NCBI GenBank assembly: GCA_003013855.2 | Contig: ML058507.1 | Coordinates: forward strand, 4,960,001 to 5,024,000 | Direction: 5' to 3' | Length of the DNA: 64,000 nucleotides | DNA from: Liriodendron chinense | Lineage: Eukaryota; Streptophyta; Magnoliopsida; Magnoliales; Magnoliaceae | Shown: positions 22,097 to 34,602 of the stretch, in pieces | How the letters are laid out: each line of letters begins with the position of its first letter | Position numbering within the stretch: position 1 is the first letter of the stretch | The notes under the pieces: model-generated | What the model saw: only the letters and a program-made list of their open reading frames with translations | The model's database searches: none | What the model was told of the DNA's origin: nothing | Program-made: the position numbers and the translations under genes

Positions 22097-22735
22097 TGTT
22101 GGAATAGCCTTCAAACTGTGCACTGACAGGGTCCCATGACCGGTCGGACAGACTAGTCCGACTGGTCTGACTAGTCCATTTTTGGATAGCGAAGGCAGCA
22201 AGGTCCCTAGACTGTCATGACCAGTCGGATAGTGAGGGCCGATCGGTCATGACTGGTCGGCTATGGAGGCAGACGTGACAAATTTGGGAACTTCCCCTCT
22301 GGACTGTTTTTTTGTGTTCTCCGATCGGTCGGGCGACTGGTCAGCTGTATACGCGTTTTCTTACGCAAATACGTGGATTTGCGTAAGTAGTTTCTAATTT
22401 TGGTTTGTTGCTTATAAAAATTGGTTGTAACCGAGATTAGAAGTAATCCTAAGGTGTCCAAGGTTTCCTAAGTGTATTAGGGAGAGGGGAGAGTGTTTTG
22501 AGATAGAGAGAGAGAGCTTAGGTTTTCTCTGGGTTTACCGTGTGACTGTCAATCTCTATAAGTTTTCGATTCATAGTAGATCACTTTGTGCTGTGATTTT
22601 TTTTACATGTTGAGGGGTTTTTCCACGTAAAATCAAATTGTCTCTTGTGGTTGAATGCTTGTGTGATTGGTTGCATTATGTTGCTTGTTAGATCGCAATA
22701 TTCTGCATGTTCAGCTTTGAGTTTTATTCCCAACA
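22097..22735 (+). repeat. Probable solo LTR (Copia-like), 639 bp
   Basis: It begins TGTTGGAATAGCC and ends TTATTCCCAACA, giving matching inverted ends. The flanks are GAATT before and GAATC after, a 4-of-5 target duplication. It contains several CATGACCGGTCGG / GACTGGTC-type palindromic boxes at 22138-22345 and a GA-rich tract at 22504-22520. No internal coding part adjoins it, as expected after LTR-LTR recombination. Confidence 0.65.
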
Positions 22736-22861
22736 GAATCTTCAAGTGTCTGTACCATACCACACAAAATTATTTTACGCGTGCTAGCTGATAAAATATG
22801 GTCACTTTTTCGGCGCATCCAAGCCATGTAAATAATGGCGGCCTAACATGAAGATCACCTG

Positions 22862-23404
22862 TCCAAAAAATCATGCTCATCCACCCATTTGTAGGTCCAC
22901 TCTATGTACACTAAGTTAGACCATGGGCCACCTACATAGACCGGATGCTCTACGTGAAAGCCACAGCCACATGCTTAGCATGCAACTAGTTGTAGGTTAT
23001 CAATTGTCCTTCCTCATGCATACCAAGGGAAATGGTCTTAGTTCAAAGCACGTAGGGAATGTGTAGTATATTTTATCATGCACCCTTAATAGGTAGTGGG
23101 TCACTTTTACTTGTGACCTTTGATAAATGGGCCTCACTTCCTACCACTAACCAATCTCAACTGTACGATTATAGATCCACTAAGATCGAATTTTCGTGCT
23201 AAATCAGCCGTGTGTGCAAAGTGTGCCAAGACCCATGATTCATCAGTGGCGACAGCGTAAAGTTCTATTTCCAATATTCTCCATCAGTTTTTATAGATCG
23301 GGAGCCAAAAACTGAAGTAGATTCAAATCTCAGGTGGACCATACCATAGGAAACAATAGTTACTGACAATTAAAAACTTCTTGTGGGCTACAAAAGTTTT
23401 GAAT
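22862..23404 (+). repeat. Dispersed repeat, left part, interrupted by CACTA-1
   Basis: It is closely similar over about 550 bases to 60808-61440 in the same orientation (shared AATCATGCTCATCCACCCAT, then GTAGGTCCACTCTATGTACA). Its natural continuation, AATTAAGCTGATATTTGTG, is found at 38830 after the transposon. Confidence 0.8.
23402..23404 (+). repeat. Left 3-bp target duplication of CACTA-1
   Basis: AAT precedes the CACTA terminus at 23405 and AAT follows the other terminus at 38830-38832. Three-base duplications are normal for CACTA transposons. Confidence 0.8.
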
Positions 23405-23479
23405 GACTACGTGAAAAAGCGTTAAATTTGACAGTTTGTGCCATCGAAAAAAACCATTGTAGATCAGCCAGTCCAGAAA

Positions 23480-23790
23480 AAAAATTCGACGGTCCATAAC
23501 CGTCGGTTAATATTCGACGGTCCGTGAGAGTCGCCATTTTTCGACGGTTCACACCCGTCGAAGTCGTAGTTGTATAATACGTGGTGAACAGTCGAAAATA
23601 ATTCGAGGTCGATAACCGTCGTTTGTGGTTCGAAGATCATAGGATATTTCGACGGCGGAAAGCCGTCGCAAATAATTCGACGGTTCTAACCCGCCGTTTT
23701 GGGAAAAATATAGGAAATTTCGGTGGTTCTGGACAGTCGAGAAATAAATACGACGGTTCAGAACCGTCGAATTTATGTTTGCACCGAAAA
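23480..23790. repeat. CACTA-1 left subterminal repeats
   Basis: About nine short units of AATTCGACGGTCC..ACCGTCG type occur in both orientations, several forming near-perfect inverted repeats such as ACGGTTCAGAACCGTCGAA near 23752-23770. In CACTA elements such arrays bind the element's DNA-binding protein (TNPA-type). Confidence 0.8.
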
Positions 23791-23869
23791 ATTAACCCGT
23801 ATTTTTGTGGGGGTTGTGCCCCAGTACATCCTGTAAACCCTGTAATTCATAAATAATTTAGAAAACAAC

Positions 23870-24090
23870 AACATTTACTAACACAATATACTAGTACAAT
23901 CCTTCACAACACATAAAACAATACAACCACAATCCTCCACAATCACATTACATAACCAACACAATACAACCACAATCCTCCACAACTACAAACCTTCGCA
24001 ACCACAATCCTCTGCAACCACAATCCTCAAGTAAAAACAATTCACAACCACATTCTCCACAAGTACCAAAGAGTACAGTCAACTTGCAAC
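23870..24090. repeat. ACAATCCTCCACAACCACA-type minisatellite
   Basis: Imperfect short tandem units (ACAACCACAATCCTCCACAA) repeat over about 200 bases. Part of the segment just before it (GGGTTGTGCCCC..ACATC) is duplicated at 23812-23860 and 24150-24200. Confidence 0.65.
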
Positions 24091-24617
24091 ATACCATCAA
24101 CCAATTGAATTTATGTCTGCATGAAAAAAAAATAACCTGTACTTAATGAGGGTTGTGCCCCTATACATCTTATAAACCTGTAATAATTTAGAAAACTACA
24201 ACATTTACTAACACGAAATACAAGAAGCTGGTTTCTTTTGATAAAAAAAAGAAAGAAAAGAAATTATAATAATGGCACCTCTAGCCGTTGCTGGTACATG
24301 TCCTGATAGATCGACCCATCTAAGACAATGCAAATAAAGACGTTATCACTGCCAAATGAAAGAAATCAATCCAACATTCATTAAAACTAAGGATTAACAA
24401 TACAAGTTATAAAAAATTGTTTAAAGGGAAACTACACACACATCCCCAGTTCAGTTAATATAAATGTTCACAGATCAAGATGTAGAACAATGGAACCTGT
24501 TTGGACCAATACTTGCAAGAAAAAAAATTCACAAAGAAGCCAAGACCCATGAGAACTTGAGAATTCACAAGTACTTTTAGTGTTGGACCCTTAAAAAGTT
24601 TTCCTGTAAGAAACTAC

Positions 24618-24852
24618 CTGGCAAGCTCACAACACTTTTTGGGGTATTCCTATCCATACAAGTTCCTTTAGATGAACCAAGGCCCTTCGTCCACCCACCA
24701 TTTTCTGTACAGCCCTCTGCAAAACTATCCTTGAGCATAGAAACCTCATTTGCCTGTGATATGTTCTGGATAGCTGGAGTCTTTCTTTGATAAAGAACTG
24801 AGCTGCTTCCTTAGAAGAAAATTGTTTCATGCATCTCGACATTTTCGGATAG
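24618..24852 (-). pseudogene. Captured exon of unrecognised gene in CACTA-1
   Basis: On the minus strand it is bounded by a good acceptor (ATTTTATCAG) and donor (CCAG then GTAGTTTC). The most protein-like frame reads LSENVEMHETIFF, a stop, then KTPAIQNISQANEVSMLKDS and on to PKSVVSLP. A second frame is open to a stop at 24627. I do not recognise the family. Its position downstream of the pyrophosphorylase exons suggests it was captured or assembled with them. Confidence 0.4.
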
Positions 24853-26110
24853 CTGATAAAATACATAAACAACCATTAGTGCATTATATCTTAATGCCTA
24901 TTACAAAAGAAGAAGGAAAAAGCAAAAAGGAAGAAAGAAGAAAGACGATTTTACGTATTAACAATCAAGAAAGAAAAATAAGGATAAATGAGTTACGGAA
25001 TAGCACGAGTCATACCAATGAAAAACAAGGACCAACTATCATGAATATCAATTAATAATCCGCATTATAAAATCAAACGACTCTTCTATGGAACTATTTT
25101 CTTCTACAATAGTCACTAACAGTTACAAATTGTACCTGCTGCTCAATAGCATAATAGTCGCTAACAGTTACTATTTGAAGATACCAAAAGCACAATTAGT
25201 CACTAACAATTACAAATTGTACATGCTGCTCAACATTCTTGGATCCGAGCATGTTACTAGATGCAAGCATGGAACCCACAAGCTGTTAAGTCGTGTAAAT
25301 GTGTGCGACTATTGTCATGATTAAAAAGGAAAGAAAAATCCCTCCAACTAGAGCAAAAGATGTCAACTTCCGACCTTTTGTCATGATTAAAAAAAAATAA
25401 GAAACCTTACTAAAAAAGACTTTTACATTTGGAAAAAAAATAAGAAACCTTATTGTGCATGATTTTTTTCCCAAAAAGAATAAGTTATTTGCAATCCAGA
25501 GTCCGAAACCTCAACCAAACTAACAGAATTGACGAGGCATCATCATTTACAATCAAGTATTGATGTGGTAATTGGCACTGCACACCCATCCAGTGAGGTT
25601 TTGTATAATTAGATTGAAAAAAGAATTTGACACCAAGTATATAAAAATACAGAACTTCGTAGAATTTTCTCTCAATTGATTTGCATCAGTAACTTGAATC
25701 TACCCAAGATTTTTTTTTTAATTCCAAATATTTTGATATCTACTCCATACCAATGAATAAAGCGATACCAAAACCTTATTTAGGCATGCTAAAAGAGGAC
25801 TTCATAGCTGGAAACTTCTACAAATCCGAAGTGATAGAAGGAAAAAAGAAAATTTCTTTAGTTAGCTAGGATCAAAACCACTGTTATAGAAGAATCATTC
25901 ATGACTTGAAAAGAGCAATAATAGTAATGAATCACACTAGGAACTTACAATTATATTTTTCTGCATGCCGATTCATGTGTGTTGTCACTCATTTTGAACA
26001 AAAGATGTGACGGTTCCCTAGATCCAACATGTAGGGAACCTTTCCCATCAAACTTCAATTTCATCTTCTTTTAATAATCATAGAATCTACATGCATCTTG
26101 AAAACCATAC

Positions 26111-26223
26111 CTTAGAAGATTCGAAAGTATCTCCTTCTTGAAGACATACACTCCCATGGAAGTAATGTATGGTTTCTTTTCAGCCTCCTCTCGTGACAGC
26201 CCCATAACCGTACTATCCACCGC
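26111..26223 (-). pseudogene. Captured exon of ADP-glucose pyrophosphorylase large subunit (second piece)
   Basis: The minus strand reads AVDSTVMGLSREEAEK, KPYITSMGVYVFKKEIL and SNLLR, then the donor GTATGG. This matches the conserved VDTTVLGL..YIASMGVYVFKK..LLNLLR region of plant ADP-glucose pyrophosphorylase large subunits, the plastid enzymes making ADP-glucose for starch. The exon start is approximate because no clear acceptor is seen. The next exons of the normal gene (WRFPTANDFG region) are absent, so only a piece is present, within CACTA-1. Confidence 0.85.
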
Positions 26224-26348
26224 CCAAGGAATTTTTAAATGAAGATCACAGAAAATTGTAGAATCGCTTCATACTCATAAGCTCTGATTTTAGTCTAATC
26301 CTATCAGCAGATGCAAACATAAGACATCAGGAAAAGTGTGATAATTAC

Positions 26349-26443
26349 TATTGCCTTCAATTCCTCTCCTTCAGGCTTTTTACTAAAGAAAAGAACCCTT
26401 CCTTTGATGTCCATCTCCATTAAACCAAAGTCTGAAGGCATAG
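26349..26443 (-). pseudogene. Captured exon of ADP-glucose pyrophosphorylase large subunit (first piece)
   Basis: It is a 95-base exon with acceptor TTTACAG and donor GTAATT. It reads MPSDFGLMEMDIKGRVLFF, then SKKPEGEELKAI, matching the RASDFGLMKID..GRVL.FSEKPKG..LKAM block that directly precedes VDTTVLGL in the enzyme. The conserved Arg-Ala is replaced at the exon edge. Two consecutive exons in the right order and strand, with an intron between, show capture of a genomic segment rather than a cDNA. Confidence 0.87.
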
Positions 26444-27590
26444 CTGTAAAGGAAGAAATATACCCCAAACTAATATAAACCATACATCTTAGAAGCTCAG
26501 AGAAACATATGGAAATAAAAAGCTTATTCTACACAAGTAAAAGAGGTAAATGAGAAGGATGGTAAACATGGTGAAAGTTAGAAGTACAGAAGGTATCAAC
26601 TAAGTATATAGGCAAATACCATGACATATCTCATCATTCATGACTTCTAGAACCATCTTCATTTTCATATTGCTTGAAACATGGGAAATGGTAATTATGC
26701 ACTTATCTACTATTCATCCCTAGTCAATGGGCAGGCCACATTGTGCAAAAGCAGTTGATGGCTTAAACATGGATTGAAGACTACAACACAGACCAACTCA
26801 TTCAGTCCTCAGTCGAGTCAGGACTCGGATGAGTTGGCCAATTCAGACATACTTTTAATGCTGACTCATGGTGCTGATGGATCAGACTTGACCAAGTCCC
26901 AAGTATGCAATGCAGAGGTTTAACCCAGACCTGCTAATGGCATGTGTGGTCCACCTAAGTTGACTGGCCTGATTTTTATCCTACGTGACATCCAGGTTGG
27001 GACCAACCTTTTGCATGCCTCTGATGTCATATACACATGACAGTCGAACCTGAACAGTAATCCTGGGCCAACCGAACCTACAAAATTCCATGTGAACGAA
27101 ACTTATGAGGTCCCAAACTCCCACATCGCATATGATAAGCAAAGGGGGTTATCTGACCTCCAATAAGAATTGATCCCCGTCCACATTTGGTGTATAGAAG
27201 CGGCCCACCTGACCTCAAAACCAGGCTGATTTTCAGGGTCATGGTAGATATACAGCAGTGCTCACAAGAGCAGCATCCCAGATCTCACAAGCATGTGCCA
27301 CATTGGCACATACAGGGATAGTGGGTTGGAAATTCTACTCCTGCCTCAATTTTAGAAATCAGACTTCTTATCAAATAACCTACAAAATATTAGCAAACTG
27401 TTAATCTAAACTTTTAAGCCGTCAATGCATAAAATCTAATGAAAACTTATAGTTGCATCACATTGCATAAACATAAAACTATTTGAGCGTCCTTACAGCT
27501 GCATCACAATCAAGAACAACAACCAAGTACCTGCATCTGATAACCCAACATATTAATGAAACGAGGAATATAAAAAGGAAGAGAAAATAC

Positions 27591-27702
27591 CAACATCTTG
27601 TAAACCAGGAAATTTTAAATTGGGAAGGTCTAGAGGGTTAGACTCTGCACACATTTTCCACCATTTGTTACTTGGTGGTGACTCATCCACCACATTTTCA
27701 AT
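27591..27702 (-). pseudogene. Captured exon of unrecognised gene in CACTA-1
   Basis: It is an open 112-base exon between acceptor CTGTTCAG and donor GTATTTTC on the minus strand. It reads IENVVDESPPSNKWWKMCAE, then SNPLDLPNLKFPGLQDV. Codon-like composition and both splice sites support a real exon. I cannot name the family. It ends in phase 1, which fits the phase of the pyrophosphorylase exon at 26443. Confidence 0.5.
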
Positions 27703-29172
27703 CTGAACAGTTTAGGTATTTTCTTATAACTGCTCATTCCATGGCCACTAGTCAAAGGGTTACAAATTTCCATCTTGGAGATTTCTAGTGCATGGACAAT
27801 CTAGAATAGACCAATTCAATCGAAGTTTGAATCACTGAACAATGACCACTGGAAGAAAATGATCTTCAGCAGCCTTGCACATGAGCACACCTTCAAACAT
27901 GTTAGCCTGTGTCAACTCATGCTTGAAAATTGGGTACCATCATCTACAGCCTCCAAAGCCGTCAATTCAAAGAGGCCAAAAACTAAAAAGATCGCCATCC
28001 ACATAGGTCCACTGGATGTATGGTTTCAATCTATCATTCACCTACCATGTGTAGGTGGAGGTTGTACTATCATGCCATTACAGTGATGGCTTTATCATGG
28101 GACACTATCACTTGAGATATGACATGGGACTTAGGCTGCATCTTTCGACAGCATATACTTGTTCTTGATTCTATAAGGCTTAGATTATGGTGATGATGAG
28201 AACAAGCCTCTTTCACCAATGGGGCAAATCATAATAACTAGAAGTTAAACATCATTTGCACTGAGAAATGCAGTTGGTCATCTATCAATCATTCGTTATC
28301 ATTAAGTAAATGTTATCTTCCACCATGGAGGTTTTTATTTTTAAAAGCACCATGATGGCATGGAAAACTACACGTCAATTCTTTGAAACTCATTGATCAA
28401 TGTAGATCAGTTACTAGTTTATACTGTTCAATCCTCGATTGGCCAATCCAAGCATTTGCTTCCAATCCTGGATTGAACAGCACCATGCCCTCCATTGCTT
28501 ACTAAATTTTTGTAGATCATAATACATAGGATAAACAAGAAGCAAAGAATTTGTCAAGGTTGACATTATGCAATGCAACAACCCCTCCAAAGAGATATTG
28601 AGCAAAATTAGGAGGCCATGTAGTTCCACAAATTGGTTCTTCTAGGTTCAAATAGTCATCAGTAGTTGTCTAGAGAATTCGGGGGCTTTTGCAGCTTCAT
28701 GTAACATATAGCATGGTTTGAAACGTCACCCAGATCTGGCCCACAAACAATACAGTTGTACTGACCCACATTGGCTTGAAACAGCCTAAGTGACGACAAA
28801 AGAAAGTGCCCTATCCAATCCTGTAACAAATCAGCCACAAAAGAGCCCGAATAGTACAGAACTGTAGTGATAGCCCAATGTTCTTCAGAGTAGTGCGCTA
28901 CAAACTACACCAAACTACAACATTAGAACAACCAGAGAATTGTTCAACATTAACAAGTAAACACTTTTCATCTTCCACCGATTCAAATTTTTCCAGCCCC
29001 CAGTCTAAGGACAAGGACAACATGATACTATTCCCACTTGACTAATTCAAGTAACCCATTCAATGTCAATTCATCGCCAGGCAAGTAGGTGGAAGGCACA
29101 GTCATAACAGACTGATAACGATAAAGAAGAGTTCATTTTACAACTAAAAAACCACTTTGAGAGCCATGTTGT

Positions 29173-29175
<3 letters not shown>

Positions 29176-29240
<65 letters not shown>
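29176..29240. repeat. (TA)n microsatellite
   Basis: About 32 uninterrupted TA units. Confidence 0.98.
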
Positions 29241-29241
<1 letters not shown>

Positions 29242-29318
29242 ATCAAAGAAAACCATCCATCAAGGCAATGGAATGGTTCAATCCAAAGACCATATATCTA
29301 GATGACCTCTTGGAAAAA

Positions 29319-29729
29319 CATTCTCCAGAAAATATGCCTCTCTAGATACCTGTCTAACAAAAATAAGAACAAAAGTAACTCTATTCATGATCATTACAAG
29401 CTGCCCTCCAACTGGCACAAACCATAGCCTAGTGCTGGGTACTAACTATGGCCAATGGACCAGCTCTAGGCTTGAATTTTAGCCGAAGATAATTAGACTG
29501 AAACATTCATCATGATGTAAGTCAGATATAGTCTGTCCATCTTAGGATCCCACCATGCTCTACCACTAAACTCAAGCCTACCATTCTCTAGAAAATATGC
29601 CTCTCTGGATACCTGTCTAACAAAAATAGGAACAAAAGTAACTCTATTCATGATCTCATTACAAGTTGCCCTCCAACTAGCACAAAGCATAGCCTAGTGC
29701 TAGGTACTAACTATGGCCGATGGACCAAC
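29319..29729 (+). repeat. Tandem duplication, period 263 bp
   Basis: 29319-29463 is repeated at 29582-29729 with about 93 percent identity by eye (shared AAAATATGCCTCTCT, ACCTGTCTAACAAAAATA, GCCCTCCAACT). The right copy abuts the chromovirus insertion region. Confidence 0.8.
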
Positions 29730-29796
29730 CACATGTACACCCCAACTACACACTCAAAAGAAATGCAATCAGTGAGATTTTTCCATGACCTATCCA

Positions 29797-29801
29797 TGGT
29801 G
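29797..29801 (+). repeat. Target-site duplication TGGTG, left (right copy at 34965-34969)
   Basis: The identical five bases lie directly outside each LTR. Confidence 0.92.
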
Positions 29802-30163
29802 TGATGTGTACCCCACTGATCATGCAAGGACCTACCTACTATGGATTGTGATTGGAATAAAGTTCCATTTATTGCAATTTCAGTTTCCTTGAGTTTAGGA
29901 GGAGTTATATCCTCATTGAATAACTTGATTTCCGTTTCTTCTCTTTAGGAGGAATTGTAGTCTCAATTGTAGCCTCTATTGATTAGCAATAAGTTTATAA
30001 AGCATGTAAATCTGAATTGGAAGGACATGAATGGAAATATCAAACTATTGAGGAGGTCCACCACCCTCGAAGTGGTTCTCTTACCCCTTTTCTTCTTATC
30101 CCTTCTATAACTTTTTCCTGAAGAAATCAGTGTAAACTCGTGATACGATCGAGGATCATATCA
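29802..30163 (+). repeat. 5' LTR of the chromovirus
   Basis: It differs from 34603-34964 at three positions by eye (AATAAG/AACAAG, ATCTGAATT/ATTTGAATT, GATACGATC/GATATGATC). Confidence 0.93.
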
Positions 30164-30166
30164 AAT

Positions 30167-30178
30167 TGGTATCAAAGC
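30167..30178 (+). promoter_or_regulatory. Primer-binding site, tRNA-Met type
   Basis: TGGTATCAAAGC, three bases after the LTR, differs at one base from the usual plant TGGTATCAGAGC. Confidence 0.9.
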
Positions 30179-30190
30179 ACCAGATCCAGG

Positions 30191-33100
30191 ATGACAAACC
30201 GTGAAAGGTTAGATTATCTGGAAACAGAGATGGACGAACTCAAAGAGAAGATTGCAGAGATCGTTGTTCAACAGCATGAAGGTATGTTAAAAAATGATCA
30301 AAGACTCGATACCTTGACAGAGATGATGCGACAACTCCTAGGGCGTGAACGGGAGAGCGTGGCAAACCCAACAGCACCTAATCCATCTTCTCCATCCCAG
30401 CAAGAAACCACCTCTCATTTGATGCAAACAAAATATACTAAAGTCGATTTTCCTCGATTCAATGGACACGATCCAGTTAGCTGGGTCTATCAGGCAGAAC
30501 TTTTCTTTACATATAATCGTACGCCAAATGTTGAGAAAATCACGATTGCCTCATTCCATCTCGAAGGCAAGGCGGTCCAGTGGTATCACTGGATGAAGAG
30601 AACAGCTGTCACGTGGAGTTGGGAGGATTTCTCGCTGCTATTTGCACCAGGTTTGGGGGGTTAACTTTTAGTAGACCGGGAGAGGCTCTTTCCAAGCTTC
30701 AACAAAAGGGTGCTGTCTCCGATTACCAAGATGAGTTTGAACGACTTGCTAACCTCACGATACCATTACCGGAAAATTACATGGTAGATTGCTTCATCAA
30801 TGGTCTTCGGGAGGATATTCGGAATGAAGTCAAATTGTTGGAACCAAATTCTCTTGTCAAAGCTACAAGCCTTGCATTCATGGCAGAAGAGAAGTTAGCT
30901 TCAAACCGATGCTTCAATCGGTCTAGCACGGGGCGTTTAACGCTGCCGTCAAATACCCACCCACCCATCCCCTCTATTGCTCCAACATCATCTATAAACT
31001 CAGCTGCTGCTACCACTAATATGCCGATAAAAAAACTAACACCATCAGAGATGAATGAAAGGCACAGTCGTGGCCTCTATTACAATTGTGATGAGCGTTT
31101 TCATCGCGGTCACGTATGCAAGCAGAAACAACTATTTGTGATGGAGGGTGATTGGTCCGATGAGGAGGATACAGATTTTGATAAGGATCCAGAAGAGGAG
31201 ACTGAACCCGCTACATATAGACCAGAGATTTCTGTTCATGCCTTAGGCGGATCATCGGCGCCTCAAACGGTGCGCGTACGTGGTCTAGTGAAACATCATC
31301 CGATTTCTGTCTTGATCGACTCAGGTAGCACGCACAATTTCATTGATCCACGCGTGTTGCATCGGGTTGGAGGGCTGCCAACACATGCGACATCTGCAAG
31401 GGTGATGGTGGCAGATGGCGAGGAATGTAAATGTTCAGGCAAATGTCTAAACGTCCCCCTTATGGTGGATGGATTTGCGACATCTGCAGATCTGTTTGTT
31501 TTACCTCTTGGAGGTTGTGATTTGGTTCTGGGTGCACAATGGCTTCGTTCTTTTGGCCCTGTTACATTTAATTTTGATGAGCTATGGCTACGTTTTAAAC
31601 ATCACGGCAAACACCATATATTGCACGGCATTCGGACCAAACCCACAATTGATGTCTCTATACATTACATCAACAAGGCCTTCCGGCGTAGTGATGAAGG
31701 GATGTTGCTACAAATTTCTGTTGTTTCAGCCGCTTATTCCTCATCCGACCAGCATCCCACCCTGCAAGCAATATTGGGCGATTTCCAGGATGTCTTTGCT
31801 GAACCACGATCTCTTCCCCCCAACAGGGATCATACACACCATATTCCTTTAATTCCTGGAAACACCCCACCCAACATACGCCCCTACCGCTCTCCACATT
31901 TTCAAAAGGCCGAAATTGAACGTATCATATAGGAGCTTTTATCTTCGGGTTTTATTCGACCAAGTACCAGCCCTTTCTCCTCACCAGTCCTCCTTGTGCG
32001 GAAATCTGATGGCTCATGGCGTATGTGTGTGGACTACCGCACTCTGAACGACATCACCATAAAAGATAAGTTCCCCATCCCAATTATTGATGAATTATTA
32101 GATGAACTACATGGAGCACATGTTTTTTCTAAATTGGATCTACGTTCCGGATAATATCAAATTCGAGTGCATGAACCGGATATTCCAAAGACGGCCTTTC
32201 GTACTCATGAGGGCCACTACGAATTTTTGGTTATGCCTTTCGGCTTGTCGAACGCACCATCCACCTTTCAGAGTCTCATGAATTCCATATTTCGGCCTTT
32301 CCTCCGAAAGTTTGTTCTTGTTTATTTTGATGACATTCTCATTTACAGTACGAGTCTCGAAGAGCATTGGGTACACCTAACCGAAGTTTTCAAGGTTCTA
32401 CGAGCACTTCATCTATATGTTAAACAGTCAAAATGTTGTTTTGCTAGTATGGAAATTCACTACTTGGGGCATATCATTTCACATGATGGGGTAGCAGCAG
32501 ATCCGGCAAAGATTGCCAATATGTTGGATTGGCCAATTCCTACATCTATCAAAGGCCTACGCGGCTTCTTAGGCCTGACTGGGTACTACTGCAAATTTGT
32601 CCGTGATTATGGTAAAATCAGTGCACCTTTGACAAGGTTGTTAAAAAAGGGGGCTTTCACATGGGATGCCGAGGCTGATAATGCTTTCCATGCTCTTAAA
32701 ACGGCCATGACTACAGCTCCTATCCTAGCTATGCCAGATTTTTCAAAGCCTTTTTTCCTTAGAATGTGATGCTAGTGGGGTCGGCATTGGTGGTGTGCTC
32801 ATGCAAGAAGGTTGGCCAGTGGCTTTCACTAGTAAGGTGTTAGTTGAACGTCATTTGGGCCTCTCAACTTATGAGAAGGAAATGCTTGCAATACTTCATT
32901 CTGTCTCCAAATGGCGCCATTATCTATTGGGCCATCATTTTACCATTCTCACCGATCACCATAGCATAAAGTTCATTTTAGATCAACGCATCACCACACC
33001 TGTGCAACAAAAGTGGTTGGCTAAATTGCTTGGTTACGACTTCTCTATTGTGTACCGTAGAGGCCGTGAAAATGTTGCAGCTGATGCTCTCTCAAGGAAA

Positions 33101-34570
33101 TTTGAGGATGTCACCCTTGCCACCATATCATTTCCGATTGTTTCATGGCTGGATGCAATCAAAGAAGATTATCAACATGATACCGCTCTCCGTTCCCTCA
33201 TCACATCTTTGACAACCAACCCGTTGTCCTTGCCCAAGCATTCTATGGTGGATGGGTTACTACGATATAAAGGACGTGTAGTCGTTTCCCCCTCTTCCCC
33301 TATCTGCATTGAGATTTTGACTTTTATGCATTCCTCTCTTTCGGCTGGCCATTCCGGCTTCTTGCGGACCTATAAGCGTCTCTCACGTTCTTTTTATTTG
33401 AAGGGTATGAAGAGGGCAATCAAGACTTTTGTTGCATCATGTGATGTTTGCCAACGCAATAAGACAGAATCTGTGTCACCTCCGGGACTTCTTCAACCAA
33501 TACCCATACCTACCGGCGTTTGGTGCGACATCTCCATGGATTTTATAAATGGATTGCCGCTATCTCAAGGAAAAACGACAATTTTTGTGGTAGTTGATCG
33601 TTTTTCTAAGGCAGCACATTTTATTCCCTTGGGTCACCCCTACACAGCTATGCAGGTTGCACAGGCTTTTATTGACAACGTATTCAAGCTCCATGGCATG
33701 CCAACTTCCATTATTTGTGATCGTGACGCAGTATTTGTTAGCAAATTTTGGCGTGAGTTTTTCAAAATCCAAGGGGTCGAACATCGCATGAGCTCTGCCT
33801 ATCACCCACAGACGGACGGTCAAACAGAGGTAGTGAACCGATGCTTGGAGACATATTTACGATGTTTTTCTGGTTTGCAACCTAAGCAATGGGTGCGCTG
33901 GCTTCCTTGGGCTTGATGGTGGTACAACACCACATATCATACTTCCACCAAAATGACACCTTTTGAAGTTGTTTATGGACGGCCCCCACCTACTATCACT
34001 TCATACCTACCAGGTACTACAAGTGTCCACCACGTTGATGTTGCACTTCGCTCTCGTGATAGGATCCTACAATTACTTAAGGATAACTTGGTGACTGCTC
34101 AACATCGTATGAAGCAACAACTTGATAAGCATCACTCAGAGCGAGAGTTTGCCGTGGGTGATTGGGTTTTCTTGCGCCTCCAACCCTATCGTCAAACGTC
34201 AATCGCCATGCGCATAAATTTGAAGCTCTCCCCTCGTTTTTATGGGCCATTTCGTGTACTACAGCGTGTAGGTCAAGTTGCATACAAGCTTGATTTACCA
34301 GCTTCTTCCAAAATACATAATGTTTTTCATGTCTCTCTCTTGAAGAAGCGGATTGGTGATTCAGCTGTTCATGTCCAGGAGCTACCTCCAGTTACAGATG
34401 ATAGCATTTTTCAAGCTGAACCTGTCGCAATATTAGACCGTCGGATGGTGAAGCGTTATAATCAAGCAGTTTCCGAAGTCTTAGTACACTGGGCAAATGC
34501 TTCTCCCGATGATGCTACTTGGGAAAAATGGTCTGACTTTTCGACGCGCTTTCCGAATTTCTCACCTTGA
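30191..34570 (+). pseudogene. Chromovirus gag-pol, broken
   Basis: The start ATG at 30191 opens a coiled-coil Gag N-terminus (YLETEMDELKEKI). Gag core and zinc knuckle (CDERFHRGHVC) follow. Next are protease LIDSGSTHNF near 31312, reverse transcriptase with YFDD near 32323-32334, RNase H, and integrase (HHCC near 33330-33460, then MDFINGLP, ICDRDAVF, TDGQTEVVNR). The chromodomain ends in VHWANASPDDATWEKWSDF. Breaks: a frameshift near 30640, TAG at 31930, TAA near 32152 just before YQIRV, a one-base insertion near 32763, and TGA at 33914. These would stop self-propagation. Confidence 0.92.
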
Positions 34571-34590
34571 GGACAAGGTCTCTTTTTTTA

Positions 34591-34602
34591 AGGGGTAGGG
34601 AA
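34591..34602 (+). promoter_or_regulatory. Polypurine tract of the chromovirus
   Basis: AGGGGTAGGGAA directly precedes the 3' LTR. Confidence 0.85.

Noticed and set aside
23480..23790. CRISPR-like array from regularly repeated GACGGT units
   Set aside because: The context is a plant nuclear genome, the units are in both orientations, and they flank CACTA termini; they are subterminal transposon repeats.
29071..29256. Minus-strand frame with a long Ile-Tyr repeat
   Set aside because: It is produced by the (TA)n microsatellite.
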